From contig JADGJT010000076.1 of assembly GCA_027604005.1 (NCBI GenBank), forward strand, positions 1 to 64,000: a stretch of DNA of 64,000 bases, given 5' to 3'. A program made the position numbers and the translations under genes. The DNA comes from Dinochytrium kinnereticum. Taxonomy: Eukaryota > Chytridiomycota > Chytridiomycetes > Chytridiales > Chytridiaceae. This document shows positions 10,843-20,578 of this stretch, piece by piece. Each line of letters starts with the position of its first letter. The stretch's first letter is position 1. The notes beneath the pieces were generated by a model. That model saw nothing but the letters and a program-made list of their open reading frames with translations, did no database searches and had not been told where the DNA came from.

Positions 10843-10978
10843 ATTGTCCAAGTGAAATCCAGCGTCGTCCTTCAAAGTGGGGTTTTTTTTTTCTTCTTTT
10901 TCGGGGACTTTTCTGCCAGCGGGACAATTTGAAAAATGAAAAGACGACACTTTGACAAACCGCCCCTGTGTTGCTGCG
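10843..10978. promoter_or_regulatory. Short divergent promoter, eIF3i / PET8
   Basis: 136 bp separate the two start codons. A T-rich run (GGTTTTTTTTTTCTTC-like, about 10884-10901) lies near the middle. No TATA box is obvious. Both 5' UTRs and any shared upstream element must fit here. Confidence 0.5.
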
Positions 10979-12311
10979 ATGGCCTCCGATGCCCCTGCCT
11001 CCGCTGCTGCGAAGGGCCCGCGGTTCCATGAGGCCCTGATCGTAAGCATCAGCTGAGACCTTCCCCCTCCTGAGAGGCTTCCCTTTAATCGCATGCGTGC
11101 ATGGCTGTGCTGACGCTCTTCATCCCTTTGGTCTGTCTCTGCGATTGCCCGTCGTCGGAAAGGCGGGTGGCCTGGCAGGAACTTCTGTCGACACCGTATT
11201 CTTCCCTCTCGACACCATCAAGACACGCTTGGTGAGCTGGAGTGCTAAGATCGTATGCATTTAACCGGGACCTCCAGCAATCAAAGCAAGGCTTCCGGGC
11301 CTCGGGAGGTTTCAACGGGCTCTTTTCGGGATTGTCTTCGGCAGTTTTGGGATCAGCACCGGGAGGTAAGCCGTTTGTATAATGTCCTCCTTTTTTGTTT
11401 TTGGGCATGCGATAACCACGGCGTGAAGCGGCGGCGTTCTTTGTGACCTACGAATTCTTCAAATCCAAGATCAGCAATACGCTTGGCAAAGAATCAACAG
11501 AAAAGAATGCTCCATTCATTCACATGGCGTCAGCGTCCGCTGGTGAAGTGGTATGGATTATTATTTACGGTGCTTTTCGTGTTCTGAAGACTCACCGTCA
11601 TTCGTATAGGCCGCTTGCTTTATCCGTGTCCCCACAGAGGTTGTGAAACAGCGCATGCAGGCAGGCCAGTTTCGCACTTTTTCCGTAGCCGTTTCATCGA
11701 TCGTGCGTCAAGACGGGTTCTTGGGGCTCTACCGCGGATACTTTATGACTATCTTTAGAGAGGTCCGAAAAAGAATTCCCTCACTGGCGCCTAAATGCTA
11801 ACTTACATATTTCTATATTTTGTATAGATCCCCTTCACATGTATTCAATTCCCCCTATACGAATATCTTAAAGTTAGTATAAGCGAATTTCTTCCTCTCC
11901 ATTCCCTATTAAAGTTAGCTCTCATCAACACACCTTAGAAATCATGGAGAGAAAACTACAGTGCAGAGCCAAAGCCATATGTCACAGCCATATTTGGATC
12001 CGTTTCGGGTGGTATTGCAGCGGCCTTGACAACCCCCCTGGACGTCGTGAAGACGCGGCTGATGCTCTCACGAAAGGCAAGTTTTTCTTCCACCTACTCT
12101 TTTTCCACCAATTAATCATATCTACGTTTTGCAGGACGGGGTAGAAGGATATTCTGGCATTGCCAGCACATTCAGGAGGATTGTGCAAGAGGAGGGCGGG
12201 TCGGCACTGTTTAAGGGAATTGGCCCACGTGTTACCTGGATATCGCTGGGCGGTGCAGTATTCCTGGGCACTTACGAGTTGACTCTATCGCTTCTTCGCT
12301 CGCATGAATAA
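10979..12311 (+). CDS. PET8: Mitochondrial S-adenosylmethionine carrier
   Basis: An SLC25-family inner-membrane carrier that exchanges cytosolic S-adenosylmethionine for mitochondrial S-adenosylhomocysteine. Eight exons, 10979-11041, 11163-11231, 11278-11365, 11429-11550, 11610-11762, 11828-11872, 11939-12076 and 12135-12311, give 284 residues, the length of yeast Pet8. The three carrier signatures are present: [16 protein letters not shown] and PLDVVKTR. The blocks [34 protein letters not shown] and [20 protein letters not shown] are specific to the SAM carrier branch (SLC25A26). The intron after 12076 begins GCAAGT, a GC-AG intron. An out-of-frame ATG upstream (about 10935) was ignored because only the ATG at 10979 joins the frame. 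Confidence 0.95.
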
Positions 12312-12471
12312 AAAACGTAACTGAAATAACCTCATCTTGAGCGCTCTGTACTTACAAAGGTGAGGAAGTCGACCAGCTTTTGAGGGGCGTGACCAGAAAT
12401 CACTTTGGAAGACGTAGGAAGTGACACATTTCGTTGCTGTAAAAAACCGAATCTGCCGAACAACTGACGAG

Positions 12472-13688
12472 ATGCTCGCAAAGTTCCGCACGGAGGGCTT
12501 TAACGGCTATGCGGTGAGGAGCCCGTCCTCAGCATCCGCTTGATGGATGCTATTTAACCGACACTAACCATGTAATGCATTGTTCCATCACAGCTGGAGT
12601 TTAGTCCATTCTTTGAAAACAAGTTGGCCGTTTTCACCGCTGCAAACTTTGGTATCGCGGGGAATGGAAGGCTATGGGTGCTGAACGTGGATCCAAACGG
12701 GATTGCTGTTGAAAGATTGTAGTTATCCCACTACTTCAATGACTCTCATAACATTTGATCGAACAGCTATGACACACAGGATGGATTGTTTGATGGATGC
12801 TGGAGCGAGGTGCATGAAAATCAGCTTGTAACAAGCAGCGGAGATGGATCAATTAAGCTATGGGATCTTTCTTTAGCAGTAAGTCTTTCAGCTTTATTGC
12901 AATGCAAAGGGTTCTAACGTTGATGGCGATACTCAAGGACTTCCCTGTTAGAAATTGGCAAGAGCATACGCGAGAGGTCTTTTCGTCGAGCTGGAACTTG
13001 AGGAGAAAGGATACATTCGTGACGGGCTCTTGGGATCAGACGATCAAGCTGGTGAGTCAAATATTCTGGTCCTTCTGTAAAAGACTCACTGATTGCCCTC
13101 CCCGCACATACATAACGAACCCTCCAGTGGAACCCTGAACTCCCCAACTCTCTACGAACCTTCCACGAACACACCCACTGCGTCTATCAAACCGTCTGGG
13201 CTCCCCACTCGGGTGATGTCTTCATGTCAGCCTCAGGTGATCAGACCATTAAACTCTGGGATCTCCGATCTCCCAAATCGACTAACACCGTCCGCGCCCA
13301 TGCTAACGAGATCCTTGCTCTGGATTGGAACAAATATGATCCGAACCTGGTCGCTACTGGTTCCGTTGATCAAACCATCAAGATATGGGATTTGAGGTAC
13401 ACTCAGAGAGAGATGATGCTGTTGAGAGGTCACGATTACGCAGTGAGGAGGCTCAAGTTTTCTCCGCATTCTGGATGTATGTTGGCTTCGACAAGCTATG
13501 ATATGACTATGAGGATTTGGGATACTTCGAGGGGGCCGAATGATAGTCTTGTTCATGTTCATGACATGCACACAGAGTTCGTACTTGGTGTCGACTTGAA
13601 CATGTTTGTGGAAGGGAGAGTCGCCACATGCGCTTGGGATGAGAATGTGCATATAATGGATATCCCAGTGATGATGTCAAAGCGTTGA
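12472..13688 (+). CDS. PEX7: Peroxin-7, PTS2 import receptor
   Basis: PEX7 binds the N-terminal PTS2 signal of peroxisomal matrix enzymes such as thiolase and carries them to the peroxisome. Five exons, 12472-12513, 12594-12718, 12767-12878, 12938-13051 and 13128-13688, give 317 residues (family about 317-323). It is a WD40 propeller: [76 protein letters not shown] and the final CAWDENVHI are blade ends typical of PEX7. The N-terminus ([14 protein letters not shown]) also matches. It ends 47 bp before the convergent stop codon of the hydrolase-like gene. Confidence 0.95.
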
Positions 13689-13735
13689 GAGGTTATTGGT
13701 GGCTTTGTATTTAATTGTGCATTTATAAAGGAACA

Positions 13736-15032
13736 TCATTGCCTTGCTCCCGACTTGAAAAGCTTTTTGATACTTGATTTGAAGTCCGATGGGAAGCGGC
13801 CCAAAGCTTTGTTTGACCCCCCATATGTTGGCTCTTTGCACAGAGTCTTTGCAGAGCCTGATATAGACGCGTCCCCCGAGTCCTTGTTATGCGAAAGTTG
13901 AAGGTCTGGAGTCGACTTGGACTGTACACCGCCTTTCCCAAGATCCGTCGACTCTTTCCGGGGAGAGAACGTAGATCTTGTCGTTGCCAATGCTCCGACA
14001 TCCCGTTCATTCAATGTGAGTGTTGACGATTTAGTTTGCCCCAGCTTTTCGTTGTTTGGTTGCGGTGGCTTCAACTCCACTGATAGAACTTTGACCTTCC
14101 TTAGCCACTGCTGAATGTGTGAGATTATCGCTTCTTCATCTCTTTCCCAGTTTTTGTCAGCTCCTGACACGTATTGGATCTTCGCTTCCGTCGATACCTT
14201 TTGGGATAGCTCCTCCAGAGACTTGGACGTTGGTGGACCTTTTGCTGGTGCCCCGCGGATGAACAATGTTGGAACGGAGGTTGGAGGTTGCTGGTGCTGA
14301 TGGGGTGCGCCTCCCCATGACGCTGTTGGATGGCTAATGAAGATATGACCTTTTTTCCCCATAAGCCGTTTGTTCATAAAAACTAGAGCACCCACCGACC
14401 ACATCACCCCTCTCCTTTGTCGCCGCGCTCATTGTACCCGCTCCAGCTCCAAATCCCTAAAATCTGTTAACATTTGGTTCGAGAAGGTGAGCACTCACAA
14501 TAAACAGGAACTTTTTTGGGGCGACATCGACCCGCTTTTTAGCGTACTCGCAGACCGCGTGAAGGTCTTGAACTTCCCCGGATCCTAATTGTTGGTGAAG
14601 AGGTTTATGGTTTTTAATATAAATATTGAGTTTTACCAGTTATGGTTGAGCGACCGGTTGACTTTCCGCTGCCCCTGCAGTTGTAGCGGATCGTTGTTAG
14701 GCCTTGTTTTGCAAAAAGGACAAAGCATTCCCGGGTGACTTTTTTTTTTTTGGTTGTAATGTGTTTTTTAGAGCGTGGACGTGGGAAGGGATGCAGAGGC
14801 AGGGAGTGGAGTTCTAACCATCATGGTACATTGGCCCTGCGAAGACGATCGCTCTTTTTTGGTTTTTTTAAACACATTTTAGCCTTAACCTGGGATTTGA
14901 AGCGAAGTATTACGTGTCCCTCTTCAAAGGCACCCCATGAAAGATCCTGGCCTCCAAGCACACCTTGTCGCTCGCATTGATGAAGCATACCTCCTCCCGT
15001 ATCTCAAGGGGATGTGATTCAGTCCTGCCCAT
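13736..15032 (-). CDS. Alpha/beta-hydrolase-fold protein, catalytic residues apparently lost
   Basis: Six exons on the minus strand: 14914-15032, 14819-14853, 14637-14738, 14499-14584, 14396-14456 and 13736-14349, giving 338 residues. The order of blocks matches small alpha/beta hydrolases of the COG2945/TEX30/KANSL3 type: AIVFAGPMYHDG, then an oxyanion-loop-like RYNCRGSGKSTG, then EVQDLHAVCEYAK, then the nucleophile-elbow strand KFLFIGFGAGAGT, then HIFISHPTASWG and VPTLFIRG. The elbow normally reads G-x-S-x-G; here the Ser position is Gly. The acid position (RGAPAKG) and the His position (GADKNWE, usually GADH) are also changed, so a pseudoenzyme is likely. The last 150 residues are Ser/Thr-rich with a basic tail. 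The ATG lies only 52 bp from the ACAP stop. The start and the two smallest exons are the least certain points. Confidence 0.72.
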
Positions 15033-15084
15033 TGTTTGATTGGGGGGTTGAAAAAAACAAATGCGGAATTAGTGAAAGAGAGGT

Positions 15085-17558
15085 TTATCCCCATATATTT
15101 TCATCACTCCCCCAATAGCCTGAGGGAGCTTTTGTGATTGCGGAAGGAGGAAGGGTGGGAAGTTCGGAGGGACGACGTGATAGAGGAGTAGTGTGGACTG
15201 GCCCGCTTCCTATTTCGTTGAGGGCGTCGTCAAATTCGCTGCTTGTTTGGCCGCCACCGTCCGGCGATGAGCGGAATTTCGTCAGTCGGAGAATCGTTAC
15301 TAAAATAGAGAGAGAGCGGTTAGCATCGCAGTTAAATAGTTAGATGCCTGTTTGCTTACGAACGGGGAAAACAAGAAGAAATCAACACGAAAAACCTACC
15401 TATCCTAACATAACCGTCTCCATCATTAATATGCTCAAGGGCCACATCCTCAGGAGTCTTCCCTTCCGCGTCCAAAACATCAATTCTTGCCCCCCTCTTT
15501 ATTAGAAGTGTGACAAGTGTAGGATTCCCAAGCGACGCTGCGTAGTGCAGCGAAGTACGCTTCACGTCATCCATGATATTCACATCAGCCCCCCAAGTTA
15601 TAAGAAACTCGACAATTCGACCTTCTTGTCTCTCAACGGCATAGTGAATTGCCGCCTTATCGTACATATCCTTATCGTTCACGTCAAGGCCTAGCAGTAA
15701 GCTCCAAAGGGTTCTCACAAGGTCACCGTTTTTGATGGATGACATGAATTGCTAATAACGGCAGAGATATGAAATCAGTAATGAAAAGAAAAAAGGAATG
15801 CCGTGTTTACCTGCGGAACGGATGTTGCATCCCCGTCTTCAGCTCTCGGGAGCTTCATAAACTGCCGCTTAACGTACTTTGCTTGAAGGAATGCTTCCTT
15901 TTCTGGTCTATCCGAGTCTGGCTTAGGTTTAGGAACATCAAAGCCGCTGACGTTTGCTTCTAAAAGACCGTTCACACTCCTGTTCCCGAGGGACAGGAGC
16001 ATCTCGGCCGCCTCGGATGTCCACCGGTCCAAGGCAAGGGATCGGACCTATTGATAACTTAAGAATTGTTGAAAATTAAGGCCATGATACTTGCCTTGGA
16101 AACATGTGATCCAAGGCCCCTGTGAAGTCCACTACAGTCTATCAAGTAAATAATTTATGTAATGTAACGACTAAGATACCTATACAAAGGAGTAGCCCGA
16201 GGTTGACCGAAGACCAGACGACTCCATCCGTCCTTCCACAATCTGCACACTCATTATTCCCATCAACTCCATGCAATCTCTTCACAACATCCGGGACATC
16301 ATCCAAGTGCGCATCCCCACCATCTGCTCCAGGTGCAGGATCATCCGCATCCGTCGCCCCCTCTCCAGAATGAATTGCCTTTGAGATAGCAGCTTGAAGC
16401 GCAGCCATCCACTGTCGAAGATCGGTCTCAGATAAAGCCTGAAGAGTGATCGTTTCAGACGGATTGACAACTTCGAACACATTTGACCTCATATCGTTCC
16501 TCTGTTCTCTCACCATTGAGATATTGAGAGGAAGCGAATACTTTGTCCCTTCCGAAACGTACGAGAGTGTTGACCCTGACAGTTCATACCACTGCCTGCG
16601 CCAGATGTTTTTGCGGCCTGGATTCCTCGCAAAGAGGTAACCGCTTCGGACCGCTCCTGAGGTTCGGACATTTTGGCGAGGAGAGCCGGGGAAGTAAGAT
16701 TCGAGAGGTGCCACTGAGGCTTGGTCGGCTTTTTGAGCGGTTGCGAAGTCGGCTTTCATTTCTGATTTAAGTTAAAAAGGGGTGGATAATAAGAACAAAT
16801 ACTACCATGGAGTTGAGTTGTGAGCGCGTCCATTATAGGCTGGAGGCCTGTTAGGAGTTCAAAGCATTGATGATGGAACGCCATTTCGGTGTAGATGAGG
16901 CCGACGACGTGCTCTGAGACTTGGCATGCGCGTTTCCGTTTCACCTCACTTTCATGTAATAATTGTGGTTTAACAAAGAGGGACAGAGTTTTAGAGGTAG
17001 GCCACTGGAGAAGAAGCACCCCAGGGTTTAGTAAACTCACTTTAACCTCCCTCCGAGGTCGATTGCGATTTTATGCAGCTGCATCCTTGACGAAGCAACA
17101 TCCTCAGCGGCCGCCTCCTCCAGCTCCTTCTTTGCTTTCCTCACCAGATATTTATCCATACAACTTTTGACGGCCGTGTCCGCTGCCTCAAACTTCTTAC
17201 CCAGCAAAGCAACGCCCTCCAACTCCTCCTGAAATTCCAGCAATGGTTCGATTAGCACAGTATCAACCTGAACAGAGTGAATAGCCCTTCTTTCTTCAAT
17301 ATCTCTTAAAGCCTTTTGAAACGTCTTAAGTGGACCAGAGATCTTTTCGTCAAAGAGAGGCTGGTCGAGCTCTTTGATCATGAGCTGCCGTTGAACAGAG
17401 GCAGCTTCTGTTAGCCTTGCGATTTCTTTGTGGAGCTTGACGATGCGAGTCACGGCGTCTTTGCAGGCATGCACTCTCCGTTCTTCTTCGTGGAGGCGGT
17501 CGCGGAAGAGAGGGGTATCATCAAAGGCCTCATGGATGGGGATGTACATGGTCACCAT
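15085..17558 (-). CDS. ACAP-type ArfGAP with BAR, PH and ankyrin repeats
   Basis: A GTPase-activating protein for Arf-family GTPases acting on endosomal membranes. Seven exons on the minus strand: 17041-17558, 16806-16948, 16180-16761, 16095-16138, 15811-16047, 15400-15751 and 15085-15299, giving 696 residues. Domain order: coiled-coil BAR domain (about 1-225), PH domain (about 257-350; SGYLFARNP, WRRQWYELSGS, FEVVNPSETITLQA), ArfGAP zinc finger (about 388-500; CADCGRTDGVVWSS, CIDCSGLHRGLGSHVSK with the catalytic Arg) and ankyrin repeats (AAIHYAVERQEGRIVEFLI, TSLHYAASLGNPTLVTLLI). This is the ACAP/centaurin-beta layout, as in yeast Gcs1-distant Age-type and animal ACAP proteins. The intron after the short fourth exon starts GCAAGT, the second GC-AG intron here. 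It is divergent from BORCS5. Confidence 0.9.
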
Positions 17559-17788
17559 CCTGCCTGCATCAACGGAGTCACAAAGTTGATTTGGTCGGTG
17601 GAGTTGATCGCAAGTAGTTTGAGGCAGCCAATGCCTTTCCTTTCAAAAGGCTTGAGAGCGCTGATCGTCTGCCAGTCGTCAACACAACGGCGAAGGGGGA
17701 GGCACGCGGACGATAAGAGATGTTGGCTGTGGTGATCGCAAGCGTAGAAATTGCACCAACTTGCAGAATTTGGAGGAGTTGAACGCCA
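17559..17788. promoter_or_regulatory. Divergent promoter, ACAP / BORCS5
   Basis: 230 bp between the two start codons. Chance frames cross it, but the first ATG with family-like sequence on each strand defines the limits. No TATA box or repeat is evident. Confidence 0.45.
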
Positions 17789-19104
17789 ATGGATCCCCGC
17801 ACTGCAAACGCCGATGGGCAACCTCCAGGCGACGCATCAACCATCCCCGCATCAGCATCAACGACTTCTTCAACTGCAGATACCCCCGCAACTCCCGCAC
17901 CATCCACCAGCCGTCAAACAGCAACACCTATCACCTCTTCCTTCCCTTCTCACATTGCGACAACTGCTGCCACAAACATCACCGCCTACGCGACAGCTCT
18001 CGGAAGTTCTATAAGCGATGCACTTGCGAGTGCTGTTTCTGAGCAGCTGAGGCTGCCAAAGAAGCATACCAGGAGAAAGACCTCTAACTCTGCCTTGGAT
18101 CCTGCTGTTGAGCCCACGGTTCAGAGGTCGGGTTTGCCAGGAATGCCTGCGGGATCTCTAGAGGATGGGGTGGTGACTGCAGACCTGCCTCCACTTTTAC
18201 CGCCGAGGGAACCAGCCTCGGGCATTGTGACGGTGGTCGAGGCTTCGGTGGGAAATGAGGATGAGAAGGGCTTGAACTTTTTGACCAAGATACCACGGGT
18301 GGGTTGAGGCTCTGCATTTTTCTGCCAGTTCTAGTGTGGATTCTGATTTTCTTCTATCTCTGATTCCTTTAGTTTGAACCGCTTATCAAGGCATCCGTTG
18401 ACACCAACTTCAATTGGGGTGGGATCTTCTCCGCCAATTACTCAACCAAACGGCGAGACGCTCCACGTAAGTCTTTGGTCCACCCCTCCTGGTGACCCAA
18501 GCATTCTTATTACGATCATAAAAACAGATACCCTCGACCCAGTCCCATTCGAAAACATACTTCGCCGCATTCGGCGACACTCGAAAACCTGCATTGACGC
18601 AGTGCTGATCGATCAGAAACTTTTAACGGAGCGCGTGAACAGCATGGACGAGTACTGCGCGAAACTTGCGAACACTATTTCGGGGAGAGGCTATCAGGCT
18701 AGAGTTAATGCTGACGCGCTGGCGAAACGTGAGGCTATCTTTTTTTTTTTTTTTTTTTGCCTTCTCTTTTTTTCTCTTTCCATTTCGGAGAGGTATGGTA
18801 AAGTAATATCTTCTTGCTCTGCGCGAATAGTCTTGAACATAACAAAGCAAGCTGAGATGACAAAATCGCTGCTCGTCGGTATTGCCTCATCGCTTGATAA
18901 GCTTGACGCGTTCTTGGCGCCCGGGGAGCGTTTGGATAATCTGGAAAACAAGCAACGGTGTGTAGAACCTTCCCGCAATCAAATATGCTTTTTAACACAT
19001 GTATATGTAGGTACCCAGCCATCGTTAAGATGAGAAGCAAGCTTTCACCAAACTTCTTCGTGGTATCCCCTACCTCTCCGTCCTTCGAGGGGTTCCCGAG
19101 ATAG
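17789..19104 (+). CDS. BORCS5: BORC complex subunit 5 (myrlysin-like)
   Basis: BORC recruits the Arl8 GTPase to lysosomes and links them to kinesin; BORCS5 is its membrane-anchored subunit in animals. Five exons, 17789-18298, 18373-18466, 18528-18728, 18831-18957 and 19011-19104, give 341 residues. The C-terminal half follows animal BORCS5: IPRFEPLIKASVD (animal IPTFQPLLKG), CIDAVLIDQKLLTERVNSMD (animal [20 protein letters not shown]), then a coiled coil and LDKLDAFLAPGERLDNLE (animal LDRLNSMLPEGERLEPF). The first 170 residues are a Ser/Thr/Pro/Ala-rich extension. Human BORCS5 starts MGSE and is myristoylated; this one starts MDPRT with no Gly2, so membrane attachment must differ or an upstream exon is missed. 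Identity rests on the C-terminal match. Confidence 0.8.
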
Positions 19105-19450
19105 GCACGTGGTTGGATGTTTGGGCATGTTGGATGAGAGAGATGATTTGCTCTAGTTCTCCTATTAGTCTTAATAGCATTAATCGCGGTGATTTAGAGA
19201 GAGAGCTAATTCCTTTTGTACATCATATGTATCTTATTTTTATTTCGAGCAACCTGTTTTTCTTTCTGGATTGGTCATCGATCATTGATCGGTGAGAGAG
19301 AGACTGGGCAGGAAAGATAGAAGGCATTCCTACGCCTTTTTTCCAAAGTGGTCGGTTTGGCAACCATGCGCATGACTAGGATGATGGTGTAGTAACTAGG
19401 CTGGAGTTGGCGAGCTCTTTTAGGTGAAATGCGATGTTGCGGTAGAGCCA
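19105..19450. other. Convergent intergenic stretch
   Basis: 346 bp between the stop codons of BORCS5 (+) and the 58-residue gene (-). AT-rich, no supported gene or repeat. Confidence 0.5.
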
Positions 19451-19909
19451 TTACTTGTCTTTCGGTTTTCTGTTGGTAAAAGAATGGGACATCAGAACTG
19501 CGTTGAAAGCAGACGCGGAAGATAGTCTAGGGAGACAGGAATGGGGTTTGAAGGAAAATATATACGCACGTCACAACTTGCCAAGCGGGGTTACTGCTCT
19601 CGGCGTTGTACTTTAAGTGATCGAGAAGCTCCTGCATCTTTTGCTTCTGGTCGGACATATCGGTGTTGAAACCATTTCCAGTGAGTCTCTACCGATCACA
19701 ACAAGAGAATAGAGGTGAGCAGAGGACAACAAAGAAAAAAGGGAGGGGAGGGGAAGAGAGAATGTTTTTACCTTTTTCATGTCCCTATTGAAAAGAGATT
19801 TAAGATAATAGATAATGAAGAAGATGAATCGGTGAGGATTGCGATGTGATGGCGTAAGCCTGATTTTACACTAGGCTACTTACTCTTCAGAAGGGACGGA
19901 GAGAGCCAT
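19451..19909 (-). CDS. Small helical protein of 58 residues, unknown
   Basis: Four tiny exons on the minus strand, 19884-19909, 19772-19784, 19570-19688 and 19451-19469, join in frame with good GT-AG sites to 58 residues. The protein begins MALSVPSEEDMKKRL, has a Gln/Lys-rich helix (MSDQKQKMQELLDHL), then NPAWQVV and a basic KPKDK end. I do not recognise the family. No signal peptide or membrane segment. Three things support it as real: all introns keep frame, the second exon (13 bp) sits between consensus splice sites, and the composition is protein-like. It is too short and split for simple ORF calling. Divergent from the WBP2-like gene. Confidence 0.6.
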
Positions 19910-20578
19910 GGTTGCATATCCTGCCAGCACGACACTGTTGAGAAGAAGAAAAAAAAACACATGTTAGGTCTATCCATGCCTTTTGTTTATCCGATGACGG
20001 GGTAAGAACATTGATCTCCAGATTCACTAGAAAATCAGTCGCAGCTTTCTTTAGGTAATGAATGGCCGGGAAAAGAGGGAAAGCCCACACCCATTGCGAA
20101 GATGCTTTTTGTTGATTCCATTCCCAGTTCAAAGAAGGCCCAAAGAAAAAACAAGTCACATTGTATCGCCCTTGCTGATCAGGAGAAAAAGGAAATGATT
20201 CCATCCTCGGCAATGTTGAAGTAAGCAATGTCTGTGCATGCTCGCATGTATCTGGCATCACACCCAACATAACCCATCTTTCGATGCAGTAAAAAAACCT
20301 CATACCACCTCCACACCCACACCACCAAAAAGACAGCAGAACGAATCCTCACCCCGCAGTCATCAGAGTACTCTGAAAGATAAACTGAAAGATCTTTCCC
20401 ATCGCTACGTCCTCCTTTCACTCGTTTCGGTAATGGTTGTTGAATGTGGAAGAGGCTCAGAATTTGCGATTTGAACAAACAGTTTTTTCGAAAAAGTCGT
20501 CATATCCACCACACCTCTAAAACCTCCACCAACCCCTCCAACCCCTGCTTTGACTTACTTCATTTGAGGGGCGATAGA
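19910..20578. promoter_or_regulatory. Divergent intergenic region upstream of the 58-residue gene and WBP2-like gene
   Basis: 669 bp with no supported gene. AT-rich in the first half. The open frames on both strands lack recognisable sequence. Confidence 0.45.
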
